Source: Pectobacterium aroidearum
GTDB taxonomy: Bacteria; Pseudomonadota; Gammaproteobacteria; Enterobacterales; Enterobacteriaceae
NCBI RefSeq assembly: GCF_041228105.1
Contig: NZ_CP166097.1
Span: 1,984,001-2,048,000 of the forward strand
Direction: 5' to 3'
DNA length: 64,000 bases
How positions within the stretch are numbered: position 1 is the stretch's first letter; every line of letters begins with the position of its first letter. Shown here one piece after another: positions 40,712 through 50,983 of this stretch. The notes beneath the pieces are model-generated. The model was not told the DNA's origin, ran no database searches, and saw nothing but the letters and a program-made list of their open reading frames with translations. The translations under genes were made by a program, and so were the position numbers.

Positions 40712-41124
40712 TAACGACTCAGGCGGCGCATACGTTCGGATGGTGTGATGATGTCGGTAATACGCACACCATACTTGTCAGATACGACGACAACTTCACC
40801 CTGAGCGATGAGATAACCATTGATCAGGATATCCAGCGGTTCACCAGCCAAGCCATCAAGTGCGACAACAGAACCTTGGGTGAGACGCAGAAGCTCTTTT
40901 ATCGTCATTTTTGTCCGGCCAAGCTCAACGGTGAGTTTGACAGGAATATCCAGAATAAGATCGATATCCTGTAAGGCACCCAGCGGATCATGACCTTCCA
41001 GCGATTTGAAAATGCCTTCGGTTGTCGCGGCCGGTTTTTCTGCAGCCTGTTGCTCGTTAAATGCATCAGCCCACAGATCGTCCACTGATTCCTTGTCGTC
41101 GGACGGTTTCTTGGTGTCACTCAT
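40711..41124 (-). CDS. fliN: flagellar motor switch protein FliN
   Basis: FliN forms the lower C-ring and docks FliH and CheY-P. The acidic N-terminal 50 residues precede the SpoA-type domain (DIPVKLTVELGRTKMTIKEL, LDILINGYLIAQGEVVVV). It has 137 residues as in E. coli. It overlaps fliM by eight bases. Confidence 0.97.
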   Translation of the reverse strand: MSDTKKPSDDKESVDDLWADAFNEQQAAEKPAATTEGIFKSLEGHDPLGALQDIDLILDIPVKLTVELGRTKMTIKELLRLTQGSVVALDGLAGEPLDILINGYLIAQGEVVVVSDKYGVRITDIITPSERMRRLSR

Positions 41125-42130
41125 GGGGCTGTTCCTCGTTATCCAGAGAATTCAATATAGGGTTAATCAAATGTTCAACACGTAGAGCATATTGCCCGTT
41201 CAATGTGCCATATTGGCTGGTCATCACCGGCACACCGTCAACATGGGCAATGATTTTGTCAGGTTTGTCGATCGGTAACACATCGCCGGGTTGGAGCTTC
41301 AGAATCTTGGACAAGCGCAGCGGAATATCAACAAAGCTTGCGACCAGCTCCAATTCGGAATGCTGTACCTGCTTGGCTAAGGTGTCTCGCCAGCTCTGGT
41401 CTTCCTGACGTGAGTTTTCCAATGGTGGATTCGCAAGCAGTTCGCGCAGCGGCTCGATCATCGAAAAAGGAATACAGATGTTAAATTCGCCAGTTAGTGA
41501 ACCGATTTCAACATGAAACGGTGTAGTCACGACGATATCATTAGGCGACGTTGTGATGTTGGTAAACTTGACCTGCATTTCTGAACGTACGTATTCGATG
41601 TCAAGTTTGTAAATCGCATTCCAGGCTTCGCCATAGGCTTCCAGAGCCAAGCGCAACATACGCTTAACTACGCGCTGTTCTGTATGGGTAAATTCACGTC
41701 CTTCGACTTTCGTCGGAAAGCGCCCATCGCCGCCGAAAAGATTATCTACGGCGATAAACACCAGACTTGGTGAAAATACAAACAGAGCCGTGCCGCGTAG
41801 TGGTTTTAAATGAATCAGATTCAGGTTTGTCGGTACAGGAAGGTTCCTGGCAAACTCATGGTACGGCTGGATCTTGATTCCACCTACGGTGATATCAGGG
41901 CTGCGGCGTAACAGGTTAAACAATCCCATACGGAATTGGCGCGCAAAACGCTCATTAATGATTTCTAATGCCTGTAAACGCTCGCGGATAACACGTCGTT
42001 GCGTATTCGGATCGTAGGGTTTGACGCCCCCATCCACTTTTGACGACGCATTGGCATCAGCGTCGCTATCGCCGCTGTCGCCATTTAATAATGCATCAAT
42101 TTCTGCTTGTGAAAGAATGCTATCGCCCAT
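41117..42130 (-). CDS. fliM: flagellar motor switch protein FliM
   Basis: FliM is the C-ring subunit that binds CheY-P through its N-terminal peptide (GDSILSQAEIDALLNGDSG). The middle CheC-like domain carries the GGXG motif as NLFGGDGRFPTKVEGREFT, and the C-terminal SpoA domain follows. The 337 residues match the family. It is preceded closely by fliL. Confidence 0.98.
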   Translation of the reverse strand: MGDSILSQAEIDALLNGDSGDSDADANASSKVDGGVKPYDPNTQRRVIRERLQALEIINERFARQFRMGLFNLLRRSPDITVGGIKIQPYHEFARNLPVPTNLNLIHLKPLRGTALFVFSPSLVFIAVDNLFGGDGRFPTKVEGREFTHTEQRVVKRMLRLALEAYGEAWNAIYKLDIEYVRSEMQVKFTNITTSPNDIVVTTPFHVEIGSLTGEFNICIPFSMIEPLRELLANPPLENSRQEDQSWRDTLAKQVQHSELELVASFVDIPLRLSKILKLQPGDVLPIDKPDKIIAHVDGVPVMTSQYGTLNGQYALRVEHLINPILNSLDNEEQPHE

Positions 42131-42135
42131 AATGG

Positions 42136-42621
42136 TTACCGCAGTATAAAGGCCGTGAACAGAACATCAGTAACGACCTGGTTAGGTTGACCAGGAACTA
42201 ATGGTGGGCTTAGCACTTGCTTAATTTGCTCAATCAGCTTCTGTTTGCCTTGCTCATTAGCGAGCGCAATCGCGTCCTGACGAGAAAGTAACAATAACAG
42301 TCTGCTGCGAACCTCTGGCAGATAATTAGTAAACCGTGTGCGCGTTGCTTCATCTGGTAAACGCAGCGTGAAGCCAACATACAGGACGCGGTCAGGATCG
42401 TTATCTGCATTGACGAGATTAACGGTAAAGGTATCCAGCGGCATGAAAACAGGCTCTGGCGGTGGCGGTGCTTCCTGCTCGGCCGTTGCTGAGTTTTTCT
42501 GATTTAATAGCCACCAGGCGGCGCCCGCAGCACCAGTCGCAGCGAGAGCAACGATAATCAGTAGTATTAGCCAAATAGACCGTTTACGTCCTGGTCGAAC
42601 TTGCATATCAGACATAGCCAA
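42136..42621 (-). CDS. fliL: flagellar stator-associated protein FliL
   Basis: FliL forms a ring around the stators in the inner membrane and periplasm. The 161 residues include one N-terminal membrane helix ([19 protein letters not shown]) and a periplasmic stomatin-like domain ([20 protein letters not shown]). It is the first gene of fliLMNOPQR; a class 2 promoter is expected in the 150 bases separating it from fliK. Confidence 0.96.
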   Translation of the reverse strand: MAMSDMQVRPGRKRSIWLILLIIVALAATGAAGAAWWLLNQKNSATAEQEAPPPPEPVFMPLDTFTVNLVNADNDPDRVLYVGFTLRLPDEATRTRFTNYLPEVRSRLLLLLSRQDAIALANEQGKQKLIEQIKQVLSPPLVPGQPNQVVTDVLFTAFILR

Positions 42622-42698
42622 AGATAGTTCCCGTTACTTATCGATATTTACTGCTGGATGAAACCAGCAATAAATAAATGCGTAATGTCGATGATTAT

Positions 42699-42736
42699 CC
42701 TGCCTATTGCTATGTTCAATACAGAGAATAGGCAGG
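42699..42736 (-). terminator. stem-loop between fliK and fliL
   Basis: CCTGCCTATT (42699-42708) and AATAGGCAGG (42727-42736) form a perfect 10-bp stem with an 18-base loop, 34 bases after the fliK stop on the minus strand. It has no strong T-tract and may separate fliFGHIJK from the fliL operon. Confidence 0.6.
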
Positions 42737-42770
42737 GAAAACCGTGCTAACTTATTCGTTTACTTCAGTT

Positions 42771-44066
42771 TCAGGCAAAGATATCAACGCCGTTGACCGA
42801 TGACGCCATTGATCTTAACTGTTCTGGTACATTTAGTAATTCACCCGTGCCTTCTGCTGAATGACCAAATTGCTGCTGATAAGACGGGCCACGGTTATTG
42901 CCGTCGTTATTATTACTGGCCATTTGCTGTTGCCAGGCAGAGGAATCACTACCTACGCTGCTTTGGCCAAGGTTAATTCCGCTTTCTGCCATCGCATTAC
43001 GCAGGTGGGGCAGCGCAGCTTCCAGTGCTGAACGAACCTGACTGCTTGCTGATGCCAGATGAATCTGTGCCTGATTATCATCAATTTTTAGGCTGATGTG
43101 CAGAGCGCCCAGTTCCTGCGGGTTCAAACGTAGTTCCGCGGTCTGCTGTCCATTACGGCTGAACATCACTATCTGCTGTCCCAATGCGTCTTGCCATTGT
43201 GGTGAGCCAAACGGTGCATTCAACTGCGCGCTTGCTGCCTGAGGTGCTGGTGTGGTCGTCCCCACTGCTGCTGGCTGAATATGCATAGCCTGTGCGACAG
43301 GCGGTGTGGTTTGAGACACGCTGTTGCTTAAGGTGGAAACCGATTCAGAGGCATTGCGATCGCCTGCTAGGGAATTTGGCGTCGTTAGCGCAAACTTGGC
43401 TGCGTCATCTGCTGACTCTGTCGCAGGAGATGAGGTTTGTTTGGCTGCATGGCGCAGATCGCGTGATATACCCGCATCTTTATCCGGCATTACTGATGTG
43501 TCTAGCAGCTTTGCCAAGGTACTTTTGGCATTCTCACCCGTACTGTTCAGTACAGAAGTAGGAGCCTCATTCTGGCGTTTTGCGTCAATGAGCCCCGGAA
43601 TCGTTAATCCCGCATTTACGGCAGTCGCGGCAATGCTATCAGTGGCAGGCTGCGTCGCAAGTGGCGTTGTCTGCAACATAGCAAGCAGCGCCTGCATCGC
43701 GACGGCGTCATCTGACGTACTGGTACTGTCTTTCTTGTCCAGGCCCTTAAGCTTCGCCTGTTCGGCAATGTCTGGATTTTGCTTACCCGCAGTAATGGCT
43801 GCGCCAGTAAGTGAACTGAACGAAGAAAGCAGCGCGTTTAAATCATCGCGGCTGAGGGAAGCAGCATCTTTCCCTAAAGCGTTTAGCAGCGCTTCTTCGT
43901 CCACTTTTTCGAGTGTTTTTTTATCCGATGTATCGGCTATTTGCGATATGCGTTTGCTCAACAGATCAACAAAATCTTTTGGCAGCTCGCCCTGTGTCAG
44001 CAGAGAAGCAGAAGAACTGCTCGTATCACTGACAGTAGTCGCTATGGGTAACGCGGACAGATTCAT
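42771..44066 (-). CDS. fliK: flagellar hook-length control protein FliK
   Basis: FliK is the secreted molecular ruler that switches FlhB from hook to filament export. Of 431 residues the first 300 are Ser/Thr/Ala-rich and probably unfolded; the C-terminal domain (about 300-385) has the conserved ELRLNPQELGALHISLKI segment that contacts FlhB. The gene overlaps fliJ by four bases. Confidence 0.95.
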   Translation of the reverse strand: MNLSALPIATTVSDTSSSSASLLTQGELPKDFVDLLSKRISQIADTSDKKTLEKVDEEALLNALGKDAASLSRDDLNALLSSFSSLTGAAITAGKQNPDIAEQAKLKGLDKKDSTSTSDDAVAMQALLAMLQTTPLATQPATDSIAATAVNAGLTIPGLIDAKRQNEAPTSVLNSTGENAKSTLAKLLDTSVMPDKDAGISRDLRHAAKQTSSPATESADDAAKFALTTPNSLAGDRNASESVSTLSNSVSQTTPPVAQAMHIQPAAVGTTTPAPQAASAQLNAPFGSPQWQDALGQQIVMFSRNGQQTAELRLNPQELGALHISLKIDDNQAQIHLASASSQVRSALEAALPHLRNAMAESGINLGQSSVGSDSSAWQQQMASNNNDGNNRGPSYQQQFGHSAEGTGELLNVPEQLRSMASSVNGVDIFA

Positions 44067-44509
44067 GATTCTGCTTTCCTCTGTGAGGCCCGTTGGGCAA
44101 ATTCATCCATTTGTTTTTGTTCTATTTTGTTTTCTTTGGCAAGCTGTCTTGTCAACTCACGATCTTGCAGTTTCTCAAAGGCGTTCAATCGCTGCTGCTT
44201 TTCTTGCCAGGTCTTCATTGCTAAATCTAAACGTGATGTCCACTGCGAGAGCTGTTGTCTGTGTTGCTCAATTGCACTGTCCAGCGTTCGGATGAACTGC
44301 TGATAATTCTGCCAGCTATTATTCGCCATACCAGCAGACATCGTCGAGTTCAATTTTTGACGATAGTCATCCTGATAGTTTAACAGCATATTGAGCTGCT
44401 GTTCTGCTTGTTGATGCGCCTGACGCACCTGTCCCAACTGGCCTGCTGCTTTCTCAACCTCTTTCTGCGCCAGTTCGCGTAGTGTAACCAGCGGTGACTG
44501 GGTTTTCAT
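44063..44509 (-). CDS. fliJ: flagellar export chaperone/ATPase stalk protein FliJ
   Basis: FliJ is the coiled-coil stalk that sits in the FliI ATPase ring. The 148 residues are nearly all coiled coil (QAEQQLNMLLNYQDDYRQKL, LDLAMKTWQEKQQRLNAFE). The gene lies eight bases after fliI and overlaps fliK. Confidence 0.95.
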   Translation of the reverse strand: MKTQSPLVTLRELAQKEVEKAAGQLGQVRQAHQQAEQQLNMLLNYQDDYRQKLNSTMSAGMANNSWQNYQQFIRTLDSAIEQHRQQLSQWTSRLDLAMKTWQEKQQRLNAFEKLQDRELTRQLAKENKIEQKQMDEFAQRASQRKAES

Positions 44510-44517
44510 CTGCTCTC

Positions 44518-45891
44518 CTACTCGTTACGAGGGAAAATAGTGTGCAACGCCTGGCAAGATTCTGCATAGTTACTTTGTTCAAACATACCCTGCTGCAAGA
44601 AGGCTTCCAGGTGCGGATAGAGCCGAATAGCTTTGTCGAGCATAGGGTCACTGCCTGCGGCGTAGGCGCCAACACTGACTAAATCACGGTTACGTTGGTA
44701 ACTGGATAGTAACTGTTTAAACTGTCTCACAGAAGCGTAGTGGCCTTCATCTATCAGCGCGGTCATCGCACGGCTAATCGAGGCTTCGATATCAATTGCT
44801 GGATAGTGACCAGACTCAGCCAATTGACGAGACAACACAATATGTCCGTCCAGGATGGCGCGAGCGGAGTCGGCTATTGGATCCTGCTGATCGTCACCTT
44901 CTGTTAGAACAGTATAGAAGGCGGTGACTGAACCACCTCCATGAATACCATTACCTGCACGTTCTACCAGCGCGGGCAATTTGGCAAAGACAGAAGGGGG
45001 ATACCCCTTGGTTGCCGGCGGTTCGCCAATTGCTAAAGCAATTTCACGCTGTGCCATGGCATAACGCGTGAGCGAATCCATGATGAGCAGAACGTGATAT
45101 CCACGATCGCGAAAATCTTCCGCAATACGCGTGGCATAAGCGGCGCCCTGCATCCTTAATAATGGAGAAACATCCGCTGGCGCAGCAATAACGACGGAAC
45201 GCGCTCGTCCTTCTGTGCCTAAAATATTCTCGATAAAATCTTTTACTTCTCGGCCACGTTCACCGATAAGGCCGACAACGATGACGTCAGCTTGAGTATA
45301 ACGCGCCATCATGCCCAACAGCACACTTTTACCCACCCCTGAACCAGCAAACAGACCCATTCGCTGCCCCCGGCCCACGGTAAGCAAGGCGTTGATGGCT
45401 CGGACACCTACATCCAGAACACTTTCGATCGGCGTTCTTTGTAATGGGTTGAACGGCGGTGTAATTAGCGGTGCACGATAGCCTGTATCCGGTGCAGGTA
45501 AACCGTCCAGCGGTTTTGCGCTACCATCCAGCACCCGGCCAAGTAGTTCAGGGCCTAATGGTAATTGTTTTCCCTGACTGCTGCTGTCCTGGCCGACGCG
45601 GGCATAAACGCGTGCGCCGGGGGTAATGCCTTCAACTTCTTCCAGCGGCATGAGAAAGAGTTTTTGCCCGTTGAACCCGACCACTTCACTTTCGATTTCT
45701 TCAACCTGAGAGCCATTCTGTCGTTCGATGAGGCAGGTGGCGCCCAGTGGCATATGCAACCCTGTCGCTTCCAATACTAAACCTGTCGCCCGGGTTAAGC
45801 GGCCGTAACGACGTACCGAAGGCGTGTCGTCAATACGCTTCTCAAATGAATCGAGAGAAGAAAGCCAGCGTCCGAGGCGTGAAGTCATCAT
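44518..45891 (-). CDS. fliI: flagellum-specific ATPase FliI
   Basis: FliI is the hexameric ATPase that feeds the export gate, related to F1-beta. Walker A is [15 protein letters not shown], Walker B is [13 protein letters not shown], and the export-ATPase signature [21 protein letters not shown] is intact apart from the usual variation. I place the start at the ATG (45891) that overlaps the fliH stop (ATGA), giving 457 residues as in E. coli; the longer frame to 45918 lies inside fliH. Confidence 0.97.
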   Translation of the reverse strand: MMTSRLGRWLSSLDSFEKRIDDTPSVRRYGRLTRATGLVLEATGLHMPLGATCLIERQNGSQVEEIESEVVGFNGQKLFLMPLEEVEGITPGARVYARVGQDSSSQGKQLPLGPELLGRVLDGSAKPLDGLPAPDTGYRAPLITPPFNPLQRTPIESVLDVGVRAINALLTVGRGQRMGLFAGSGVGKSVLLGMMARYTQADVIVVGLIGERGREVKDFIENILGTEGRARSVVIAAPADVSPLLRMQGAAYATRIAEDFRDRGYHVLLIMDSLTRYAMAQREIALAIGEPPATKGYPPSVFAKLPALVERAGNGIHGGGSVTAFYTVLTEGDDQQDPIADSARAILDGHIVLSRQLAESGHYPAIDIEASISRAMTALIDEGHYASVRQFKQLLSSYQRNRDLVSVGAYAAGSDPMLDKAIRLYPHLEAFLQQGMFEQSNYAESCQALHTIFPRNE

Positions 45892-46613
45892 AGTTCTCCC
45901 GGTGCAGCTAAACGGCAAAGCTCATGCCAGCGCGTTGCTAGGCTGGCATCCAGATCGCCTTCTTCCGCGCTGACTTTACAGCCACCAGGATGAAGTTGGC
46001 TATCGGCAAGTAATCTCCAGCCATGCAAACTGAGTGTCGGGCCCAAATACTGTTCAACGCGTTCCAGGTCTGAAGGGTGAACGCGCAGTTGCGTTTTACC
46101 CGAAAACATAGGTTCTTGCTGAATCAATTGCTGTATCTGACCGAGCAGCGCGTTACCGTCGCATACCGGAGGTTGTCCCAAAATCTGCTTGGCTGCGGTC
46201 AGAGCCAACTGCATCAGACGAGCTGGGATCACACTGTCGAGTGTATCCAACGTCTGTTGAAATTCGGTGACCATATTCTGCATCTGTTCGATGATCGGCT
46301 GTTGCTGCTGCAGGGCATTCTGCAGACCCTGCTGTTGCCCTTTGGCTAAACCTTCCTGATAGCCCGCGTCATAGCCTTGTTGGTGGCCTTGCGCAAAACC
46401 TGTTTCTCGCGCTTGCTGAAGTGTGCTTTCGCGCAGAGAAGCCAACTCGTCCTCGGCTGCTGAAAGAGCGTTTTCTTCAGCGAAACGCTCCATGTCAGGC
46501 ATCTCAGGCTCATCATTTACCTGATAGGTTGGGATGACTGGTTTCGAAACGGGCTCAGCCAGATCGTTAAGCTTCCAGGGTTGCCAGGCCAGGTTCTTGG
46601 GGGCGTTAGACAT
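45888..46613 (-). CDS. fliH: flagellar export ATPase regulator FliH
   Basis: FliH is the peripheral stalk that links FliI to FliN. The N-terminus carries the tryptophan pair (LAWQPW) that binds FlhA/FliN, a middle region contains GxxxG-like repeats ([20 protein letters not shown]), and a C-terminal domain binds FliI. I use the start at 46613, which has a GCGAGGA just upstream and overlaps fliG by eight bases, giving 241 residues; upstream ATGs at 46619 and 46631 are possible. Confidence 0.94.
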   Translation of the reverse strand: MSNAPKNLAWQPWKLNDLAEPVSKPVIPTYQVNDEPEMPDMERFAEENALSAAEDELASLRESTLQQARETGFAQGHQQGYDAGYQEGLAKGQQQGLQNALQQQQPIIEQMQNMVTEFQQTLDTLDSVIPARLMQLALTAAKQILGQPPVCDGNALLGQIQQLIQQEPMFSGKTQLRVHPSDLERVEQYLGPTLSLHGWRLLADSQLHPGGCKVSAEEGDLDASLATRWHELCRLAAPGEL

Positions 46614-47598
46614 AAGCATCCTCGCCGCCACCGATAATCATCTCGCCGCTGTCTGCCAGTCGACGAACGATAAGCAGAATGGCTTTCTGCTCGTTTTCCA
46701 CCTGCGACATACGTACCGGGCCGCGGGTCGCAAGGTCGTCGCGAAGAATTTCTGCCGCACGTTGAGACATGTTGCGCAGGAATTTCTCGCGCAAAGGCTC
46801 TTCGGCACCTTTCAATGCCAACAGCAGAGACTCGGACTCGACTTCTTGCAGAAGACGCTGGATGCTGCGGTCGTCCACGTCCACCAGGTTTTCGAACAGG
46901 AACATTTCGTCGATGATTTTCTGTGCCAATTCGCCATCGAACTCGCGTACGGCATCAATAACCGCTTCTTCCTGCTGAGTTTTCATCAGGTTGATAATTT
47001 CAGCCGCAGTACGAACACCACCCATCTTGCTGCGTTTGAGGTTCTGTCCGTCCAGCAAGCCATTCAGAACGTCTGTCAATTCTGCCAGTGCGGAAGGCTG
47101 AACGCCGCCGAAGGTCGCAATACGTAGCATGACATCATGACGAAGGCGTTCGTCAAACAGAGCTAAGATATCGGCAGCCTGAGCACGCTTCAGATGCACC
47201 AAAATTGTTGCGATAATCTGTGGGTGTTCGTCGCGAATAAGGTCTGCGGCAATCTGCGGCTCCATAAAGTTGAGTGTTTCCATCCCACTCGTAGAGTCGC
47301 GGCTTTCAAGAATATCTTCCAACAGGCTAGATGCTCGTTCTTCACCAAGCGCTTTGACAAGCACTGAGCGAAGGTAGTCGCCGGCATTCACGCTGAGCGC
47401 AGCATATTGCTCTGAGTCCGCCTCAAATTCTCTCAGGATTTCGAGCAACTGCTGTTGTGATACCTGTCGCATGTTCGCCATCGCAGCACTGAGATGCTGT
47501 ACTTCTTTGGTCGAAAGGTGAGTAAACACCTCTGCGGCGCGGTCTTCACCAATGGTCATCAATAAGATGGCGCTTTTTTCTGTTCCTGTCAGGGTCAT
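46606..47598 (-). CDS. fliG: flagellar motor switch protein FliG
   Basis: FliG is the rotor protein that contacts MotA. The 330 residues comprise the FliF-binding N-domain, a middle domain ([13 protein letters not shown] is the EHPQ motif) and the torque helix C-domain ([19 protein letters not shown]) with the conserved charged residues opposing MotA R90 and E98. It overlaps fliF by four bases. Confidence 0.98.
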   Translation of the reverse strand: MTLTGTEKSAILLMTIGEDRAAEVFTHLSTKEVQHLSAAMANMRQVSQQQLLEILREFEADSEQYAALSVNAGDYLRSVLVKALGEERASSLLEDILESRDSTSGMETLNFMEPQIAADLIRDEHPQIIATILVHLKRAQAADILALFDERLRHDVMLRIATFGGVQPSALAELTDVLNGLLDGQNLKRSKMGGVRTAAEIINLMKTQQEEAVIDAVREFDGELAQKIIDEMFLFENLVDVDDRSIQRLLQEVESESLLLALKGAEEPLREKFLRNMSQRAAEILRDDLATRGPVRMSQVENEQKAILLIVRRLADSGEMIIGGGEDAYV

Positions 47599-49325
47599 AG
47601 TTCAGTACTCATCCATTGACGAATTACCAGAGCGACAACGCGTGGATCGTTCTCTGCCATTTCACGTATGCGGTTACTTTGCATTTCTGCATTGACGCGT
47701 TGTTGCGATTTCCGCTGCTGTTCAACTTCCGAGCTACTCAGGTTGACCATAACATCGTTGTCTGCACCTTGAGACAGGGCAGCCGCTGCCAGTGCCGCTT
47801 CTTGCTGCTGTGCTTTTCTCTGCAATTGTGGACGAACCAGCTTACGCCACAGAATCCAGGCAACGATCAGAACCAGCAGCCAACGGCCAGCTTCCATCAG
47901 CAGATCGAAGAATGCCTGTTTTTGCCAGAAGGGGAGTTCGCCAGAACCGTCGGTGCTGTCCATAAATGGCGTATTAACGACATTCAATGTATCACCGCGT
48001 TCAGCAGAAAAGCCCATTGCTTCACGTGCTACTGTTTCAATCTGTTTAATCTGTTCTTCCGTTAGTGCAACCGGTTTGCCGTCTTCACCAGGTGGCTGGT
48101 AGTTAACGATAACGGCAGCAGACAAACGCTTTACACCACCCGTACTGTGTTTGGTATGTAAAATCGTCTTATCAACTTCATAGTTGGTTGTTGCATCATT
48201 ACGAATATTTGATGTTTGAATGACGGTATTCGCGTTTGCCGCATTGGCTTGCGCACCCGCTGCATTGTTTTGGTTCTGGTTCTGTTGGCCAGCCTGATTG
48301 TTCGCATTGGCATTAGCATTGTTTGGCTGTGTTGCGATAGGCGCGGTTGGAGCAGGCGCTGGCTGATTGGACAAGGCACCAGGAACACCACCTACGTTAG
48401 GGCCGCCTCGTTGCTCACTCTGGCTGGTCTGCTGAGAGCGAACGGCCGCTTTATCTGGCGGTTGGTTAGGTTGATACTGCTCGTCAGTCTGTTCGCGGGC
48501 AGAGAAATCAATTTGTGCGGTGACCTGGGCATGCACGTTACCCATACCGACCATGGGGGCGATGATTGATTCTATGCGGCGCTGGTACATAGCTTCGACT
48601 TCGTTGCTGTACTTAAGCTGCGCTGCATTCAGATCTCGACCGCTTCCACCCGCCTGAGTCAACAGACGTCCGGTCTGATCGACGACCGTAACATTATCTG
48701 GAGGCAGGCCAGCAACGCTGCTGGAAACCATGTAAACGATGGAGTTGATTTGGCCTTCATCTAATGCACGGCCTGGCTGTAACGTTAGGGTGACAGAAGA
48801 AGAGGGGGCTTTTTGCTCACGAACGAACAGTGAAGGCTTCGGTATGGCAAGGTGAACTCGCGCATTCTGAACAGGGCCGAGCGTTTCTATCGTTCTGGAC
48901 AGCTCACCTTCCAGCGCACGCTGATAATTAATCTGCTCGCTGAATTGGCTGATGCCAAATTTTTCCTGGTCGAGCAATTCAAAGCCAACTGCACCACCTT
49001 TTGGCAGGCCAAGTTGAGCAAGTCGGAGTCGGGTCTCATAGACCTTTTCGGCGGGAATCATGATCGCGCCGCCGCTCTCCGCAAAGCGATAAGGGATATT
49101 CAGCTTTGTTAATTCGCCGACAATCGCACCGCCATCCCGGTCATTTATATTGCTATAAAGAACCCGATAATCTGGACCTTTAGCCCATAGCGTTAACGCG
49201 ACGACAATGGCAATAGTCGCAGCAGCTGCGATCAATAGCGGAATCTTCGGATTGGCGCGTAACCGGTTGAGTATTTCGCCAAAGCTATTTTTACCGGTAG
49301 CGGCGCCGGTTAATGAGGCGTTCAT
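47595..49325 (-). CDS. fliF: flagellar MS-ring protein FliF
   Basis: FliF builds the MS ring, the basal-body foundation in the inner membrane. The 576 residues have two membrane helices (about 34-50 and 455-475), ring-building motifs between them ([20 protein letters not shown]) and a C-terminal FliG-binding tail ([19 protein letters not shown]). A Gln/Asn/Ala-rich insertion (about 300-370) makes it slightly longer than E. coli FliF (552). It is the first gene of fliFGHIJK, divergent from fliE. Confidence 0.97.
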   Translation of the reverse strand: MNASLTGAATGKNSFGEILNRLRANPKIPLLIAAAATIAIVVALTLWAKGPDYRVLYSNINDRDGGAIVGELTKLNIPYRFAESGGAIMIPAEKVYETRLRLAQLGLPKGGAVGFELLDQEKFGISQFSEQINYQRALEGELSRTIETLGPVQNARVHLAIPKPSLFVREQKAPSSSVTLTLQPGRALDEGQINSIVYMVSSSVAGLPPDNVTVVDQTGRLLTQAGGSGRDLNAAQLKYSNEVEAMYQRRIESIIAPMVGMGNVHAQVTAQIDFSAREQTDEQYQPNQPPDKAAVRSQQTSQSEQRGGPNVGGVPGALSNQPAPAPTAPIATQPNNANANANNQAGQQNQNQNNAAGAQANAANANTVIQTSNIRNDATTNYEVDKTILHTKHSTGGVKRLSAAVIVNYQPPGEDGKPVALTEEQIKQIETVAREAMGFSAERGDTLNVVNTPFMDSTDGSGELPFWQKQAFFDLLMEAGRWLLVLIVAWILWRKLVRPQLQRKAQQQEAALAAAALSQGADNDVMVNLSSSEVEQQRKSQQRVNAEMQSNRIREMAENDPRVVALVIRQWMSTEL

Positions 49326-49585
49326 ACTCTATCTCTGCTTGGTTGTTGAACGATATACTTAACGTTGTGACGTGACAAAACAGAACTCCCTGATTGCGCA
49401 ATCAATAAAACATTTCGCCTACATTTATCGGCATGTCATTATTTTCCGTAAAAGAAAAATCGATGGGTCGATAAGGTGGCATTTTTCACGCTAATTACCC
49501 CATTTAGCCTAAGAGTGGTGTGATAGGGTATCGCTGTCATAAATGTGTATGAAAAAGCCTAATTAGCATGGTTTAGTGAGGTATT

Positions 49586-49900
49586 ATGTCGGTTCAAGGT
49601 ATTGATGGCGTTTTACAGCAAATGCAGGTCAAAGCCCTGCAGGCATCTGGTACGCCAATAGCCAGACCATCGGTAGAACCTGGTTTTGCCAGTGAGTTGA
49701 AGGCTGCGATCGATAAGATCAGCGACACGCAACAGACGGCTCGTACGCAGGCTGAAAAATTCACTCTGGGTGTGCCAGGCGTAGCATTGAATGATGTAAT
49801 GGTGGATTTGCAGAAGTCATCCATTTCAATGCAAATGGGCATTCAGGTACGTAATAAACTGGTCTCTGCGTATCAGGAAGTGATGAATATGTCCGTTTGA
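49586..49900 (+). CDS. fliE: flagellar MS-ring/rod junction protein FliE
   Basis: FliE connects the MS ring to the proximal rod and is the first exported substrate. It has 104 residues, ending with the rod-type helix [22 protein letters not shown] lies upstream. It is monocistronic and divergent from fliF, with a 260-base control region that should contain class 2 (FlhDC) promoters for both. Confidence 0.96.
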   Translation: MSVQGIDGVLQQMQVKALQASGTPIARPSVEPGFASELKAAIDKISDTQQTARTQAEKFTLGVPGVALNDVMVDLQKSSISMQMGIQVRNKLVSAYQEVMNMSV

Positions 49901-49938
49901 TGCCACTTCATGGCATCAGGCTGTAATTATCAACATTA

Positions 49939-49987
49939 TTGTGCGCGATCTCACTGTTAATGCTGATGAGATTGCGCGCAATTTTTT
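49939..49987 (+). terminator. rho-independent terminator of fliE
   Basis: A long stem pairs 49939-49953 (TGCGCGATCTCA) with 49967-49981 (TGAGATTGCGCG) with two internal mismatches and is followed by six T residues, 40 bases after fliE. Confidence 0.8.
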
Positions 49988-50105
49988 ATTTGTGCTGATT
50001 TCCCGCCAGTTTCTTCCTGCTTATCAACGCAGTTAGTCTTCAATCTTTTTAGCGCCTACAGATTGCCTTCTGCCGATAGTCTAACCATGTTGACGAAAAA
50101 CAGCC

Positions 50106-50131
50106 AAAAAAACGCCTCAATAATAGAGGCG
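50106..50131 (-). terminator. rho-independent terminator of fliDST
   Basis: On the minus strand CGCCTC and GAGGCG pair around a 7-base loop (50113-50131) and are followed by a run of T residues (complement of 50106-50112), 36 bases after the fliT stop. Confidence 0.85.
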
Positions 50132-50166
50132 CGGTGAGCTCGGTATATCGATAATGTGTGATGCTA

Positions 50167-50547
50167 CTATGAGCGTGTTTCATCAGGTAAGGCATCACCA
50201 GGCAGCATTCTCTGCCCCGCAAATTCGTTATAAGTCGTATTAATTGACTTTTGCTTCAGTGACTGTCCCATTAACGAACTTAACTCGTCCATCCGCTTCT
50301 GCAGAAGTTGTTTTACTTTCGCTTCATTATCCATCACTTCCTGCAAAATTTGTCGCAGATGCAGACGCATCACACTGTCAATTTCGTCAGGAATTGGCGT
50401 GTTAACTAAGCCTTCAACGGACTGAACATAAACAATCTCTTGCTCAACCAACGTATCCCATTGGCCGTTGACTGCCAAATGAAGAATTTTTTGACTCAGA
50501 GACAAAAGTTGTTGGTAATCTTTTAGAAGCCGATGGGGGGAGGCCAT
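50167..50547 (-). CDS. fliT: flagellar export chaperone FliT
   Basis: FliT is the chaperone of the filament cap FliD and, when free, an inhibitor of FlhDC. The 126 residues are helical (LLKDYQQLLSLSQKILHLA at the N-terminus). It overlaps fliS by one base as the last gene of fliDST. Confidence 0.94.
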   Translation of the reverse strand: MASPHRLLKDYQQLLSLSQKILHLAVNGQWDTLVEQEIVYVQSVEGLVNTPIPDEIDSVMRLHLRQILQEVMDNEAKVKQLLQKRMDELSSLMGQSLKQKSINTTYNEFAGQRMLPGDALPDETRS

Positions 50548-50960
50548 TAACGTACTTCCTGCTCTGGTTTGTAATTAGGACCGATTTGCCGCCAGGCATC
50601 AGCGATATTTTCCAACAACACTTCAACTTCTTCTATCGCTTTTGCATCGTTATGTAAATTGGCAATCAACAAACGCTGGGACATGTAGTCATACAGAGCG
50701 GACAGGTTTTCAACGAGTTCGCCCCCGGCTTCCATATCCAACCCGGCTTTGAGTCCGTTATTGATAATGTTGATTGCTTTAGATAACGCCATGCCTTTGC
50801 CTGGGATATCGCCCTGTTCCATGAGGATGCGCGCGCGAATCATCGCACTGCGCGCACCATCAAACAGCATGACGATAAGCTGGTGAGGGCTTGCGCTCAT
50901 CACGCTGCTTTCAAGGCCTACCTGAGCATAGGCTTGGCTGCCTTTCATGTTGTACATCAC
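50547..50960 (-). CDS. fliS: flagellin chaperone FliS
   Basis: FliS prevents premature flagellin polymerisation by clamping its C-terminus and delivers it to FlhA. The 137 residues carry GSQAYAQVGLESSVMSASPH, MLFDGARSAM and LYDYMSQRLLIANLHND, all typical. The start has two adjacent Met codons. Confidence 0.96.
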   Translation of the reverse strand: MMYNMKGSQAYAQVGLESSVMSASPHQLIVMLFDGARSAMIRARILMEQGDIPGKGMALSKAINIINNGLKAGLDMEAGGELVENLSALYDYMSQRLLIANLHNDAKAIEEVEVLLENIADAWRQIGPNYKPEQEVR

Positions 50961-50983
50961 GTTACCTATCTTTAATCGAAAAT

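Noticed and set aside
43324-44295. 323-codon plus-strand frame opposite fliK
   Set aside because: It is antisense to a well-conserved fliK, has Ser/Ala-rich composition mirroring the fliK codons, and shows no family resemblance or ribosome-binding site.
49425-49455. TTATCGGC on the plus strand, a GCCGATAA on the minus strand, as a FliA promoter for fliF
   Set aside because: The -10 is good but the sequence 11 bases away (TTACGGAA on the minus strand) does not resemble TAAAGTTT; fliF is expected to be class 2.
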